In this document: positions 21,983 to 30,434 of the stretch, piece after piece
How the letters are laid out: every line of letters starts with the position of its first letter
How positions within the stretch are numbered: position 1 is the stretch's first letter
Origin: a virus
IMG/VR virus record: IMGVR_UViG_3300024262_000160
Location: 1-31,095 of that record
Length of the DNA stretch: 31,095 nt
Reading direction: 5' to 3' (one strand)
The notes under the pieces: model-generated
Databases searched by the model: none
What the model was told of the DNA's origin: nothing
The model's input: the letters and a program-made list of their open reading frames with translations, nothing else
Program-made: the position numbers and the translations under genes

Positions 21983-23289
21983 TAAATATATTCCTTTCTT
22001 TTATGAGTGAATAATACTTTGGCAGTGGAGCTAATTGTTTGCACTTCCACTAACAAGATATCTGGTACTCCATCTATATCGAGTCCCAGGAATAAGTCAG
22101 ACTTAAATGATTCAGAATGACTAAATTTACCGACGCTAGCATATTCAGAATCTAATAAATGACCTCCGCTATAAGATGTCAGCGATGTCAATCTCTGAGC
22201 AATACTATTTGGTTGGTCTGCCCAGACTCCACCAACAACTGTCGGGTTAAATAGGAATCTATAAATAATTTCCGAGTTACCTGATGTTGCCAGAATATTA
22301 AACACAGAACTTTTTATTGATGAATAAGGCGTTGCAGGATTTATTCTAATAGCAAATAAATGCATAGGAGTGGTGGTTATCTTAACTGTAACAAGCCCAG
22401 AATCCAATGCCCTTCCATTCGCTTCTTCAGTCGAACCACCTTCACTTATAACAGTTCCGCAGGTTAGTGTTAAACTACTAGCGCCCGCTGCCGTACCAGT
22501 ATTCTCAATCTCCGCCCTTATCGGGAGTTGACCACTTTGAGAATAAGGAACAGTTATTACGTTAGAATAGTTTTCTTGGTGAACATATATGATTTCATTG
22601 CTTATAATTATGCCCCATCTCACAACATTAGAGCCTAACCAAGAATAATCTATAATAAAAAGTTGTTGCTTAGTGGGATCAAGCAATACACCTGATGTAT
22701 TACTTAAATCAGCAGATCCATCTAGCGTATCTAAATTCCAATTGGATTGATTAATTTGTTGGTCAACTACTGAACCTGATGTTTTTGATCTTCTAACAAC
22801 TCTTACTGTTAATCCATCGATCTCAAAGAATACTCCATTGTTAGCGTCAAATGCGCCTATTCTTTTTCTTGTGTTGGTCTGAGTACCATGGAAATTACCT
22901 GTTAAATATATTAGCTGAGACTTTCCTTTAATGTATTCAACCCTTCTCCTAGTCTGAGCAATTGCCTTATCACCACTAGCTGTAGTGACTTCCAGTTTAT
23001 GAGAAATAGTATTAGCGTCATGGGAATGAGTCGCTGCACCAGTGTTTTTAAAAGACCAATATAGATCAACATCATGGTTATATTTAAACTCGTAATCAAA
23101 CAAAGTAGTAGGACTTGAAACTCTTAATCTATGGAACGCATCTCTCGATTCGTTTGATAGTGCTACAGGTACGCCCGAATAGGAAGGGTTTTCTATATTC
23201 ACCTTCATTGCATCAGCTACATTACCTATCGCTGTGCCATCTGTTCCACCTAGCGGTGTTGTTCTTGATGTTGCTTTACTAACTACCAT
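21982..23289 (-). CDS. Large virion protein of the head region (435 aa)
   Basis: Residues about 48-66 (RDAFHRLRVSSPTTLFDYE) match a recurrent opening of large structural proteins of many marine and environmental phages (aFxRLRVSxPxTLFD). The rest is beta-rich with Gly/Thr turns. It is encoded between capsid and connector genes, so a large head decoration or head-fibre protein is likely. No enzymatic motif. The starting ATG overlaps the stop of the preceding gene by one base. Confidence 0.6.
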   Translation of the reverse strand: MVVSKATSRTTPLGGTDGTAIGNVADAMKVNIENPSYSGVPVALSNESRDAFHRLRVSSPTTLFDYEFKYNHDVDLYWSFKNTGAATHSHDANTISHKLEVTTASGDKAIAQTRRRVEYIKGKSQLIYLTGNFHGTQTNTRKRIGAFDANNGVFFEIDGLTVRVVRRSKTSGSVVDQQINQSNWNLDTLDGSADLSNTSGVLLDPTKQQLFIIDYSWLGSNVVRWGIIISNEIIYVHQENYSNVITVPYSQSGQLPIRAEIENTGTAAGASSLTLTCGTVISEGGSTEEANGRALDSGLVTVKITTTPMHLFAIRINPATPYSSIKSSVFNILATSGNSEIIYRFLFNPTVVGGVWADQPNSIAQRLTSLTSYSGGHLLDSEYASVGKFSHSESFKSDLFLGLDIDGVPDILLVEVQTISSTAKVLFTHKRKEYI

Positions 23290-23684
23290 TAAGAAAACTC
23301 CTGTATGGTGACCGTTGCTGTACCTGCTTTGGTTATTAAATATACATTTATATTATCTCCAATTTGTAACTCTACTAACTCATCTTTGATAATAACTATA
23401 CCAGTGGTGTCGGCAACGCCTGTCGTACCGTAATAAACATCTTCACCACCTCTATTATAGATAACTACAGATTTGCGATTGGTTAGATTAGAAGCACCGA
23501 CAGCAGCAATATCCTCAGTTGTGGTTATCGTCTTATTACCATCAATAAATAATTGGTTTGCGAATGAGGATATTTTTATTTCTCTCTCATTCGTTATACC
23601 AACTGTATTTCCTGTAACTTCATCGACCAATACTACAATTGTATTATCTAAGCTCGATGTATTATTAGAATCAGTTATTGGCAT
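23289..23684 (-). CDS. Decoration-like protein, family copy 1 (131 aa)
   Basis: The C-terminal half reads VVIYNRGGEDVYYG, then GIVIIKDELVELQIGDNINV and YLITKAGTATVTIQEFS. The motif order (xNxGxxDxYxG ... GxxLxxG ... NVxxITxxGTxxxxxxEF) is shared with the 193-residue gene two places upstream and, more weakly, with the 132-residue gene. This domain type is common in small phage virion proteins. Probably decorates the capsid or forms a head fibre. Confidence 0.6.
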   Translation of the reverse strand: MPITDSNNTSSLDNTIVVLVDEVTGNTVGITNEREIKISSFANQLFIDGNKTITTTEDIAAVGASNLTNRKSVVIYNRGGEDVYYGTTGVADTTGIVIIKDELVELQIGDNINVYLITKAGTATVTIQEFS

Positions 23685-23685
23685 T

Positions 23686-23916
23686 TTACTTCCCTATCTT
23701 ATTTTTCTTCTTAGAAGGTAAAGGTGCTTCTGTAATTTTAACGCTTAATAGTTTACCTTCTTCTTTAGAAAGCTTTTCTATCTTAAATTCTAGCTCATCA
23801 AACCATTTGAAAAGGACACCGACTATAGAGCCGGCATCCCCTTTAATGCTGTATTCACCAGAAAAGATTACTCTCTTAAATGCTTTGTACTTTTTTACGT
23901 CTTCACTAGTGAACAT
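23686..23916 (-). CDS. Small charged hypothetical protein (76 aa)
   Basis: Begins MFTSEDVKKYKAFKRV and contains a long Lys/Glu-rich helix (FDELEFKIEKLSKEEGKL) and a basic tail ending KKKNKIGK. It lies between two paralogous virion genes. No domain is recognised; a minor head or assembly protein is possible. Confidence 0.5.
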   Translation of the reverse strand: MFTSEDVKKYKAFKRVIFSGEYSIKGDAGSIVGVLFKWFDELEFKIEKLSKEEGKLLSVKITEAPLPSKKKNKIGK

Positions 23917-23926
23917 GTTTTAATCC

Positions 23927-24508
23927 TTAGTTAGCAAATTCTGCAACTCTTAAGTTAGATGTACCTGATGCTGTGATTGCCCATACGTTGGCATTTTCAC
24001 CGAAAAGAAATTCACCTGAACTACCTTTAGGAAGTTTAACCCCTGTAGCAATTGTAACAGTGTTATCTTCACCGATGTAACAATCTTGTGAGCCTAGATT
24101 TTGAATAAGCATATTCAATCTTCCAGACAATGGTGTAGCTGCAATCTCACCGACAACAGATGTCGCACTGGTAACTGAAGTCTTCCAAACATCAAAAGCG
24201 TTTGTAAGAGTCAATGCATTGATTGAACCATCTGCGTTGATAGCAAGAAAATCTGTGCCATCTCCAATTTTAACAGAATCAGAAGCATGAGTTAAATCTC
24301 TTATGTCTAAATCTGTTGCTGATACGGAAAGCGCAACTCCACCGTCATCAACTGTTACTGATCCACCACCGTCATCAACAGTGATAGAGTTGCCGCCATC
24401 ATTGAAAGATAAGTGACCTGAACCATCGATCAAAAGATCGTTTGTTCCATCGCTCACCTTGATCGAATGAAATGCTGCCTGAATGTCGTCTAATGTAATC
24501 CCTGACAT
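23927..24508 (-). CDS. Decoration-like protein with VDDGG repeats, family copy 2 (193 aa)
   Basis: The N-terminal half has Gly/Asp-rich tandem repeats: LSFNDGGNSITVDDGG, VTVDDGG twice, a beta-strand-turn pattern that would form an extended fibre. The C-terminal half (about 128-193) carries the family domain: LIQNLGSQDCYIGEDN, GVKLPKGSSGEFLFG, ANVWAITASGTSNLRVAEF. The combination of a repeat stalk and a conserved head or tail domain suits a virion appendage. It is a paralogue of the 131-residue gene downstream. Confidence 0.62.
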   Translation of the reverse strand: MSGITLDDIQAAFHSIKVSDGTNDLLIDGSGHLSFNDGGNSITVDDGGGSVTVDDGGVALSVSATDLDIRDLTHASDSVKIGDGTDFLAINADGSINALTLTNAFDVWKTSVTSATSVVGEIAATPLSGRLNMLIQNLGSQDCYIGEDNTVTIATGVKLPKGSSGEFLFGENANVWAITASGTSNLRVAEFAN

Positions 24509-24517
24509 GTTGTCTCC

Positions 24518-24916
24518 TTACGTCCACTCGAGTATTTCTATAATTTGGGACGCTTTGTTAGTCTGTAAGTATAGCGTTGTCGAAGAAAGTTTCAAGTCCT
24601 CCAATGATAAGACCGAACCATTTGGTACAGTCATAAACTTGGTACCACTCTCTGTAGACACAAATGCAATTTGCATTTTAGCATTACCCCTAACTTTAAT
24701 TAATAATTGTTTAACATTCGCACTTAATACTTGCGAAACTTCTGTATCAGCGACAGGGGCTGATAAGTTATATATTTTAGGTATGGCAGCAGGGTTAGAG
24801 GTTACATTTAGCGTCTCACCTGACTCTTGGCATATTGTAGTGTTAACTGCCGTTTCACCATTACATTCTTTAAATTTTGTATATTCTCTATCGTCTATAG
24901 ATTTACTAAGAGACAT
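24518..24916 (-). CDS. Decoration-like protein, family copy 3 (132 aa)
   Basis: Starts MSLSKSIDDREYTKFKECN. The final 60 residues have the family layout in weaker form: QLLIKVRGNAKMQIAFVS, MTVPNGSVLSLEDL, TLYLQTNKASQIIEILEWT. Beta-rich throughout. Probably the third member of the same small virion family. The GGGGG before the start overlaps the end of the previous gene. Confidence 0.55.
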   Translation of the reverse strand: MSLSKSIDDREYTKFKECNGETAVNTTICQESGETLNVTSNPAAIPKIYNLSAPVADTEVSQVLSANVKQLLIKVRGNAKMQIAFVSTESGTKFMTVPNGSVLSLEDLKLSSTTLYLQTNKASQIIEILEWT

Positions 24917-25106
24917 CTTCGCCCCCTTTCAATTCTTCATCTTTTAATGGGTCAATATAATACCAGCAAAACCAGTTGCCATCTGCAAACTGAAAATGAG
25001 AATAAACAAACGTAACTCTATGTTTAGCGTTGTTTCTAATCATTAAGCGACGAAGCCCCATAGGGGACTCCGCCTTTAAGAAATTAGGTATCTCACCTGC
25101 CTTCAA
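24906..25106 (-). CDS. Small hypothetical protein downstream of capsid (66 aa)
   Basis: The frame opens with TTG at 25106 (MKAGEIPNFLKAESP). An alternative ATG at 25061, giving 51 residues, has GGAG six nt upstream and may be the true start. The C-terminal part is aromatic (FVYSHFQFADGNWFCWYYIDP). A CCCCTATGGGG palindrome spans that internal ATG and might fold over it. Function unknown. Confidence 0.5.
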   Translation of the reverse strand: MKAGEIPNFLKAESPMGLRRLMIRNNAKHRVTFVYSHFQFADGNWFCWYYIDPLKDEELKGGEDVS

Positions 25107-25111
25107 TTTAA

Positions 25112-25957
25112 TTAATCTCTAAGTACTGCTACTAGTGGAGAATTACCTGCACCAGCGGATAGTTCACCTACTTGCATAGGAGCATGTCCCCAAAGATGAT
25201 CGACAACTACTTTCTTAGCGTCAGTACCATATTGGATATCATTTTCCTCTTGCATATTAGTATTTCTTTGAGAAGCATAAGCATAACCATCTTTATCTAA
25301 ACAAATTACTTGTTGAGTTCCTAGAAGGTTATCGATAACTACTGGAACACCGTAAAGTTTTCCAATAACTCCTGAGCTTAGTGCAGTCTCTTGAGCACCA
25401 TAAGAATCACTTCTGATAAAATCAGCGATTCCTAATAGTACAGACTCTTGGTCGCAAGAAACAAGATAAACCATTTGGTCAAGATTACCCTCATTACAAA
25501 GAACGTATTCTCTTAGGTCTAGCATATTTTGTTTAGTAACATCAGCAGGAATACCTGCATTAATAGAAAGACCACCCGCAGCTGCGACGCCTGTATAGAT
25601 TGCACTAGAAACAAATCGACCAACAGAACCAGCAGCGCGTTTAGCAGCTTCCATTCTAAATTCGATGCTTGATTGTGTTTCATCAGCTTTATCTTCGATC
25701 CACATAACCCCTGTATTTTGGTTAAGGTTTAATGCATCTACTGCATCTGTAAGAGTTGATTCACCAAAAGCAGCACCAAAAGCTCTATTAGCAGCTGTGA
25801 AGCTTGATAGTCTTGGAACTGAAATAGTTTTAGAACCCTTAGCGGCAAAAGGTGATAAGTCTTTTAGAAAAGGTAAAACTTTAATTTTAGCTTGAAGTTC
25901 TCTTTGAACCATAGCGATGATTAGGTCATTTTTAGTATTTGGTAATGTCTGTGCCAT
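25112..25957 (-). CDS. Major capsid protein (281 aa)
   Basis: Follows the scaffold gene directly (AAGGAAG precedes the ATG). The sequence has the HK97-fold capsid layout: a helical N-arm (1-40), SKTISVPRLSSF and a VMWIEDKADETQSSIEFRMEA spine-helix region, a P-loop-like GLSINAG turn, VVIDNLLGTQQVICLDKDGY near 200-220, and VDHLWGHAPMQVGE. Size fits an unprocessed short HK97-type protein with a separate scaffold. It is the best candidate for the shell subunit; no competing candidate exists. Confidence 0.82.
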   Translation of the reverse strand: MAQTLPNTKNDLIIAMVQRELQAKIKVLPFLKDLSPFAAKGSKTISVPRLSSFTAANRAFGAAFGESTLTDAVDALNLNQNTGVMWIEDKADETQSSIEFRMEAAKRAAGSVGRFVSSAIYTGVAAAGGLSINAGIPADVTKQNMLDLREYVLCNEGNLDQMVYLVSCDQESVLLGIADFIRSDSYGAQETALSSGVIGKLYGVPVVIDNLLGTQQVICLDKDGYAYASQRNTNMQEENDIQYGTDAKKVVVDHLWGHAPMQVGELSAGAGNSPLVAVLRD

Positions 25958-25960
25958 TAT

Positions 25961-26572
25961 TTAACTTCCTTGTGAGTGAGCTTGCCTTATAGCATTCTCT
26001 AATTCAGCATTGCTCATTTTATTAATAGTTTTAGGTAAAGCAACGATAGGCTTTTCCACAGGATCGGCATCAGTAACGTTTGCTTTGTTTTTTCTAAAGA
26101 GAAAATCATTTTCCTTCTTACCCTCGTTAACTAAATATTCAACATCTCTACTAGAAACATTGTAGTTAGAGTCTATTTCAAGACCTCTGATTTTCTCACT
26201 ATCAAGCAATCTAAGAAGCTTATCGGGATTAACACAGCCAAGCTCTAAAGCTTTAGTTTTAACTGCTGATTCAACTTTACTCATTATGTAAGCCTCGTCT
26301 CTTTTTGCAATTTGGCCCTTCAACTCGCCTACTTCACCTTTCAAGGATAAAATAACTTCCTCGTATTGACCTTTAGATTGCAAATCCCTTTGCTCATAAT
26401 CCCTAAGCTTGTTTTCTAGCTGAGTATTTCTCTCATCACGAGATTTCTTCTCACCTAGTAACTTCTTATAAGTTTCATAAGCTACAGTATCTTTTTTTGC
26501 TTGGTTTACTTCAGGTTCGTCACGGACTGCTGATTCCTGAATGCCCACTGGGTCTTGACTTGTTTCTTCCAT
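25961..26572 (-). CDS. Scaffolding protein (203 aa)
   Basis: An acidic N-terminus (EETSQDPVGIQESAVRDEPE), a long Glu/Lys coiled coil (about 30-90, ERNTQLENKLRDYEQRDLQ) and an Ala/Ser-rich C-terminal helix (ELENAIRQAHSQGS) are typical of phage scaffolds. It sits just before the capsid gene, 3 nt from its start. It directs capsid assembly and is removed on maturation. No serine-protease motif is seen, so it is not a protease fusion. Confidence 0.82.
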   Translation of the reverse strand: MEETSQDPVGIQESAVRDEPEVNQAKKDTVAYETYKKLLGEKKSRDERNTQLENKLRDYEQRDLQSKGQYEEVILSLKGEVGELKGQIAKRDEAYIMSKVESAVKTKALELGCVNPDKLLRLLDSEKIRGLEIDSNYNVSSRDVEYLVNEGKKENDFLFRKNKANVTDADPVEKPIVALPKTINKMSNAELENAIRQAHSQGS

Positions 26573-26602
26573 ACTAATTAATCTCCCTTAAAATTACAAC
26601 AC

Positions 26603-27106
26603 TTAGATTTTTCTAAGTCTTTTCTCTAATTTCTCAACTAACTTATTAATAAATTTATTTGAAACATTTAGCACTGGGAAGCCTAAATCTTCTAAATGCT
26701 CTACTATTTCCTTTCTTGATTTACGCGAACCTTTGGTTTTCTTCTTACTGCCCTTATAACCAGGATGATTGCCTTTAATATCTATTGTTAGTATGCCTGT
26801 AGACTTATTGAATCGGCTGAATAGCCCCTCTAATAAACTACCTGTTAATGTTAAATTAGATTTATCTGATGAGTATTCGCTGTGAGTAGAATTATTCCTA
26901 GCTATATATTTTCTATGTTCAATAGTTGACGGTTGTAGTTTCTTATAATTCTTGCCTGTTTTAGGATTCTTTTTATCTCTAATAGAATCTTCCAAATCTC
27001 TTGCAGCGTCTTTATATATGTTACTATCAGCTATAGCGTCGTTTAATTTCTTCGTTATAGAAGCTGCTGCTTTCTTCACTCCTAGAATGCTAAATTTAAC
27101 TACCAA
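26603..27106 (-). CDS. Phage virion-morphogenesis-like protein (167 aa)
   Basis: The TTG start at 27106 is supported by GGGAG six nt upstream, and no earlier ATG fits. Residues 49-90 (KNPKTGKNYKKLQPSTIEHR and SNLTLTGSLLEGL) match the conserved part of the tail-completion/virion-morphogenesis family (PSTxxRK, LTLTGxLxxxl). The C-terminus is basic. A similar but distinct protein is encoded by the gene before it. Position next to portal is earlier than usual for this type. Confidence 0.65.
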   Translation of the reverse strand: MVVKFSILGVKKAAASITKKLNDAIADSNIYKDAARDLEDSIRDKKNPKTGKNYKKLQPSTIEHRKYIARNNSTHSEYSSDKSNLTLTGSLLEGLFSRFNKSTGILTIDIKGNHPGYKGSKKKTKGSRKSRKEIVEHLEDLGFPVLNVSNKFINKLVEKLEKRLRKI

Positions 27107-27593
27107 CTCTTACTCCCTTCAACCCGCCTACCTCATCCAGCAGCTCTCCCAGTGTTTTCTTCTCTTCGGGAGTGATTGATTTTGCAATCTCTGTGGCATC
27201 TTCTTCATGCAGACCAAAGAAAATTCTTTCGGGTAAAGTATCTCCTGTATTATGGTTAAAAGCTTTTTTAGTATCGACACCTTCACCTACTATAATCTTA
27301 ACAAGATTCTTCTTAATGTTCTTACCGTCTATTGATTCAAGCATGTGTTGCGTCAGTGTCATATTAACATCACCCCTGCCAACACCTTTAGCTTTCGCAT
27401 ATGCTTTAGAATACTTAGTGAATTTACGTTTATCTATATCCTTACCCGATTGGGTACGCTCAACCATAACCTGTAGCGCTCTATCTACAAATTCTTTTTT
27501 CTCTTTATCAGTTGGCTCTCTACCTAATAGTTCTTTTAGGTTAAAGGTTTGGCTAACTTCACTGAGTTTGTATTTCGGGTCTTTGAATGTCAT
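27096..27593 (-). CDS. HK97-gp10/virion-morphogenesis-like protein (165 aa)
   Basis: The ATG lies 35 nt inside the portal gene. Residues 58-90 (FTKYSKAYAKAKG and VNMTLTQHMLESI) resemble the YSxxYAxxKG...LTxxMLxSI pattern of head-tail joining or virion-morphogenesis proteins. The C-terminal half includes EKKTLGELLDEVGGLKGVRV. With its neighbour it forms a pair of related morphogenesis genes. A tail-completion role is probable. Confidence 0.6.
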   Translation of the reverse strand: MTFKDPKYKLSEVSQTFNLKELLGREPTDKEKKEFVDRALQVMVERTQSGKDIDKRKFTKYSKAYAKAKGVGRGDVNMTLTQHMLESIDGKNIKKNLVKIIVGEGVDTKKAFNHNTGDTLPERIFFGLHEEDATEIAKSITPEEKKTLGELLDEVGGLKGVRVGS

Positions 27594-29145
27594 CTAATAA
27601 GCCTTCATCAGAATCTATTTGTTTGACTAACTCTCTAGCATCTTCATCCGAGATACCTTTACGTTTAGCAAGAGCTTTTACTCTGCTTGTTAAACCTAGC
27701 TCCATCTCTACCTTGATTTCTTCTAGTTGTTCTTTATTCGACCTAACTTCTTCAGGTTTATTAAATTCTACTGATTCAGTCATGACTTCTAAATTGCCAG
27801 TAGGAATATATTTAGAATCTAATACACCATCAGCATTTTTAGCTACCTCTATCCAGCCCTTAATTATCTCAAACTTATCCGCTTCAACATCTTTATAAAC
27901 ATCAAAATCTTCCTGCGAAGCATTGAATGTTTCAAATATAGATAAGAATCTTTCAAAGCCTGAACTATATCGATCACTATTAGGAGACATAGTTACTTCA
28001 CTAGAATCAACATCTCTACTAGAAAGATATAGTGCTAAGAATGCCTCTATAAATTCTTTAGCGCCTGCCATGTCTGGGCTAGGGTTAGCATATGAGAAAT
28101 CCATATTGATTTCATTGCCTTGCTCATCAGTTTGGTTAATAAGCTTTAGTATCATATGGGAGCCTATTTTAACTTCTTGAGCTAATAGGTTTGCTGGCCC
28201 TTTAATAATTGCTTGAGCTTTGGATTGCATATGATTAGTATCAGCATAGTCAGAAAATGCCGCATTGAAATCAATAGTAAAATCTGTTACTGAGTGATGT
28301 TTCCTAATAAAATAAGTAAAGTCTTTATCAAATACCACATCGATGAAAGGCATCTTGCCAGTTAATTTAATAAATTCCGATGATACTTCATCTAACAATT
28401 CTGCTGTAGGGTTAAGAATAAATAAGCCTGTACTGGGAATAAATACTCTACCTAGTCCGTCCATTAGAAAATTAGATTCAGTTTCCAAATCCCATACTAC
28501 AAATCTATTCATCATAGCTTTATAGTCATCTTCATCAGCTATAGCATCGTTTGTGAAGTCTCTTGTGCCTCTGTTAGTCTGACTGTTTCCTTTATAACCT
28601 GTGGCATTTTCAGTTGTCTCAGCGCCTTCTGTATCCACTGTTTCTCTGTCATTAACAGAAAGAATAATAGTTTTAGCTTCCTCGGGATCATTATCCATTG
28701 GGATAACATCATATTGATGAAGCTTCAATGACTTCATCACTAGCTTGCCACGCTTAGGTAGTATTTGAATTAAGTTTTGATTTTGATATTTATATGCATG
28801 GTTAGAAGCTCTAAGCTTTCTATTGAATTTTCCATCCTTATGAATAAGATCGAAAATCCCTGCGTCCCCTTCAGTAACTTCTTGATAATTTCTTTTAGGT
28901 TCTCTCTTATAAACTACAGCAGTTTTCTGCACAATCTTATTAGCAATATTAATTGATGCTACTTTAGGCATCTCTTGAACAGTTGAAATATCGAAGTGAC
29001 CTGCTAACTTCTCAGCTACATATTGCTCGTAATCATCAGACATGACTCTATATTGTTTCCAAGATTTATCTTTACGATATTTGTTCTCGCCCTTTTTAAT
29101 TTCTTCAATTATTTGTTTTCTGAAATTGGGATTAAACATACTCAT
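27559..29145 (-). CDS. Portal protein (528 aa)
   Basis: Begins one base after the terminase stop. The N-terminal region (VMSDDYEQYVAEKLAGHFDI, then NIANKIVQKTAVVYKREPKR) matches the wing/clip region of phage portals of the SPP1/HK97 type, in which NIxxxIVxxxxxYxxxxP is a shared feature. Size is typical (450-550). A central segment (residues about 240-330, beta) and a helical end with ELVKQIDSDEGLLDDI follow. As the head vertex ring it contacts the terminase motor encoded before it. Confidence 0.83.
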   Translation of the reverse strand: MSMFNPNFRKQIIEEIKKGENKYRKDKSWKQYRVMSDDYEQYVAEKLAGHFDISTVQEMPKVASINIANKIVQKTAVVYKREPKRNYQEVTEGDAGIFDLIHKDGKFNRKLRASNHAYKYQNQNLIQILPKRGKLVMKSLKLHQYDVIPMDNDPEEAKTIILSVNDRETVDTEGAETTENATGYKGNSQTNRGTRDFTNDAIADEDDYKAMMNRFVVWDLETESNFLMDGLGRVFIPSTGLFILNPTAELLDEVSSEFIKLTGKMPFIDVVFDKDFTYFIRKHHSVTDFTIDFNAAFSDYADTNHMQSKAQAIIKGPANLLAQEVKIGSHMILKLINQTDEQGNEINMDFSYANPSPDMAGAKEFIEAFLALYLSSRDVDSSEVTMSPNSDRYSSGFERFLSIFETFNASQEDFDVYKDVEADKFEIIKGWIEVAKNADGVLDSKYIPTGNLEVMTESVEFNKPEEVRSNKEQLEEIKVEMELGLTSRVKALAKRKGISDEDARELVKQIDSDEGLLDDIQRPEIQTQ

Positions 29146-29146
29146 T

Positions 29147-30434
29147 TTATCTACCTCTTCTTTGAAACAATGGCATATCTGGAATAGTTGCAGTTAATCC
29201 GTTGTCTAGCGCCCAACATAAGTAACCTAAACAATCTGATATATGAGTAAGCATAGCATTCTCACCTTTTTGGTCAAGCTTGTTATCTTTCCATGCTACT
29301 TTCTCTAAATCATTGATAAGCTTTCTGCACTTCGGATCAATTATAATTCTACCAGCTTTCAATAGTCTATTAATATTATTAACCCGATCATTAACAAAAG
29401 GATTTGTCACGCCTTTAATAGTGAATCCAGCATCTTTTATTATTTGGAAGTCTGTAAAGCCCGAAGTCTTTCTATTTTTGCCTGTGCTATCTGGATATAC
29501 ATAACCACCAGCATATCCGCGTTTAGATAGTTCACTCATCATTTTAGGTGTATCACTATTTTCTTGATAAACTTCATCAAATATATGAAAGCAGTTATTA
29601 ACCATTGAGCATTGAATAGATGTCATTGGATGAACATTAAAATCCATTCCTATTAAAACACTGCCAGGCATTCTTTTAACTGACTTAACGTGAATATCTC
29701 TATCGAACTCATAGTAGACTTGGCCATCATCAGCATCGCTATATAAGCCTAGCAGGAATCTCTCTCTTTTATCCTCAGGCATTTCTTCTAATATCTGTAA
29801 ATAATCCTCATCAATATTCTCTAGGTTATCCATAGGATTCATTCGTATCGAAACATAGTCTTTTCTATTAACGGGTTTTTCTTTTTCTGGGTCGAAATGT
29901 CTTTCCCATAGCCAATATGCCCAATGGATTTTTGTTGCAGGATTCTGATCATAATAAAATTTATTCTTTAATGAGTTCTTTTCAGCTAATCTAGTCTTAG
30001 CAGTGTTGATCGCATGATAACTAATCTCTGAACACTCATTGAAATATATAGTTGAATACTCTTGACCTAATATTTTCTCTACTCTTTCTTTATCATCTAA
30101 ACCACCTATCCATATCTTAGACTTATTAGGTAGAGTTATAAAAAAGTCTGATCTATTCCATTTAATAGGTAAGTCAGGAAAGCAAAGATTGAGGACATCA
30201 GGCAATGTCTTTAACCATATAGATTTTTTAGCAGCATTGAATTTACTTCTTAATATACAATGAGTACTTTCAACTTTAGCAGCCCTAACTATAATTGCAT
30301 AAATAGCGATAAAGGTTTTTCCAGAACGAGAGTCAAGACCCACCGTATAGCATGACGTTCTTCGCGCCAGATGCTAACAGTGAGATAGCCTCCTTCTGTT
30401 TTAATGTTTTGTTAAATGGCTCTGGACTAGACAT
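29147..30434 (-). CDS. terL: Terminase large subunit, interrupted in its P-loop by 7 nt
   Basis: ATG at 30434 gives 33 residues (MSSPEPFNKTLKQK... NVMLYGGS) and then TGA at 30335-30333. The rest of the motor is read in the +1 frame from there to 29147. Skipping 7 nt gives a 426-residue protein with Walker A GGSRSGKT (31-38), an IYFNE Walker-B-like segment, and nuclease motifs GMDFNVHP, VYPDS and HISDCLGY. The first part is normal for a terminase N-terminus, so a GTG at 30343 is unlikely as the true start. The disruption may be bypassed, inactivating or an assembly fault; see the separate entry. Confidence 0.8.
30329..30338 (-). other. Candidate ribosomal bypass site (UCU-UGA-C-UCU) in terL
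   Basis: On the minus strand 30338-30329 reads TCT TGA C TCT: a Ser codon, an immediate stop, one base, the same Ser codon, then CGT TCT GGA AAA ACC (RSGKT). A jump from the first UCU to the second skips 7 nt (TGACTCT) and restores YGGSRSGKT exactly. A +1 slip instead gives GGSDSRSGKT, which breaks the GxxxxGKT spacing. Bypass, mutation or assembly error cannot be told apart from one sequence. Confidence 0.45.

Noticed and set aside
29147-30343. TerL starting at the internal GTG (30343)
   Set aside because: This start would lack the first P-loop glycines and the 33-residue N-terminal segment that is present in the other frame and is typical of terminases; no ribosome site is evident in front of it.
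30329-30343. RF2-like +1 frameshift at UCU UGA C in terL
   Set aside because: The sequence resembles the prfB site only loosely (UCU slipping to CUU is poor pairing, no well-spaced Shine-Dalgarno just upstream), and the product GGSDSRSGKT has the wrong P-loop spacing. It is kept as a lesser alternative to the 7-nt hop.
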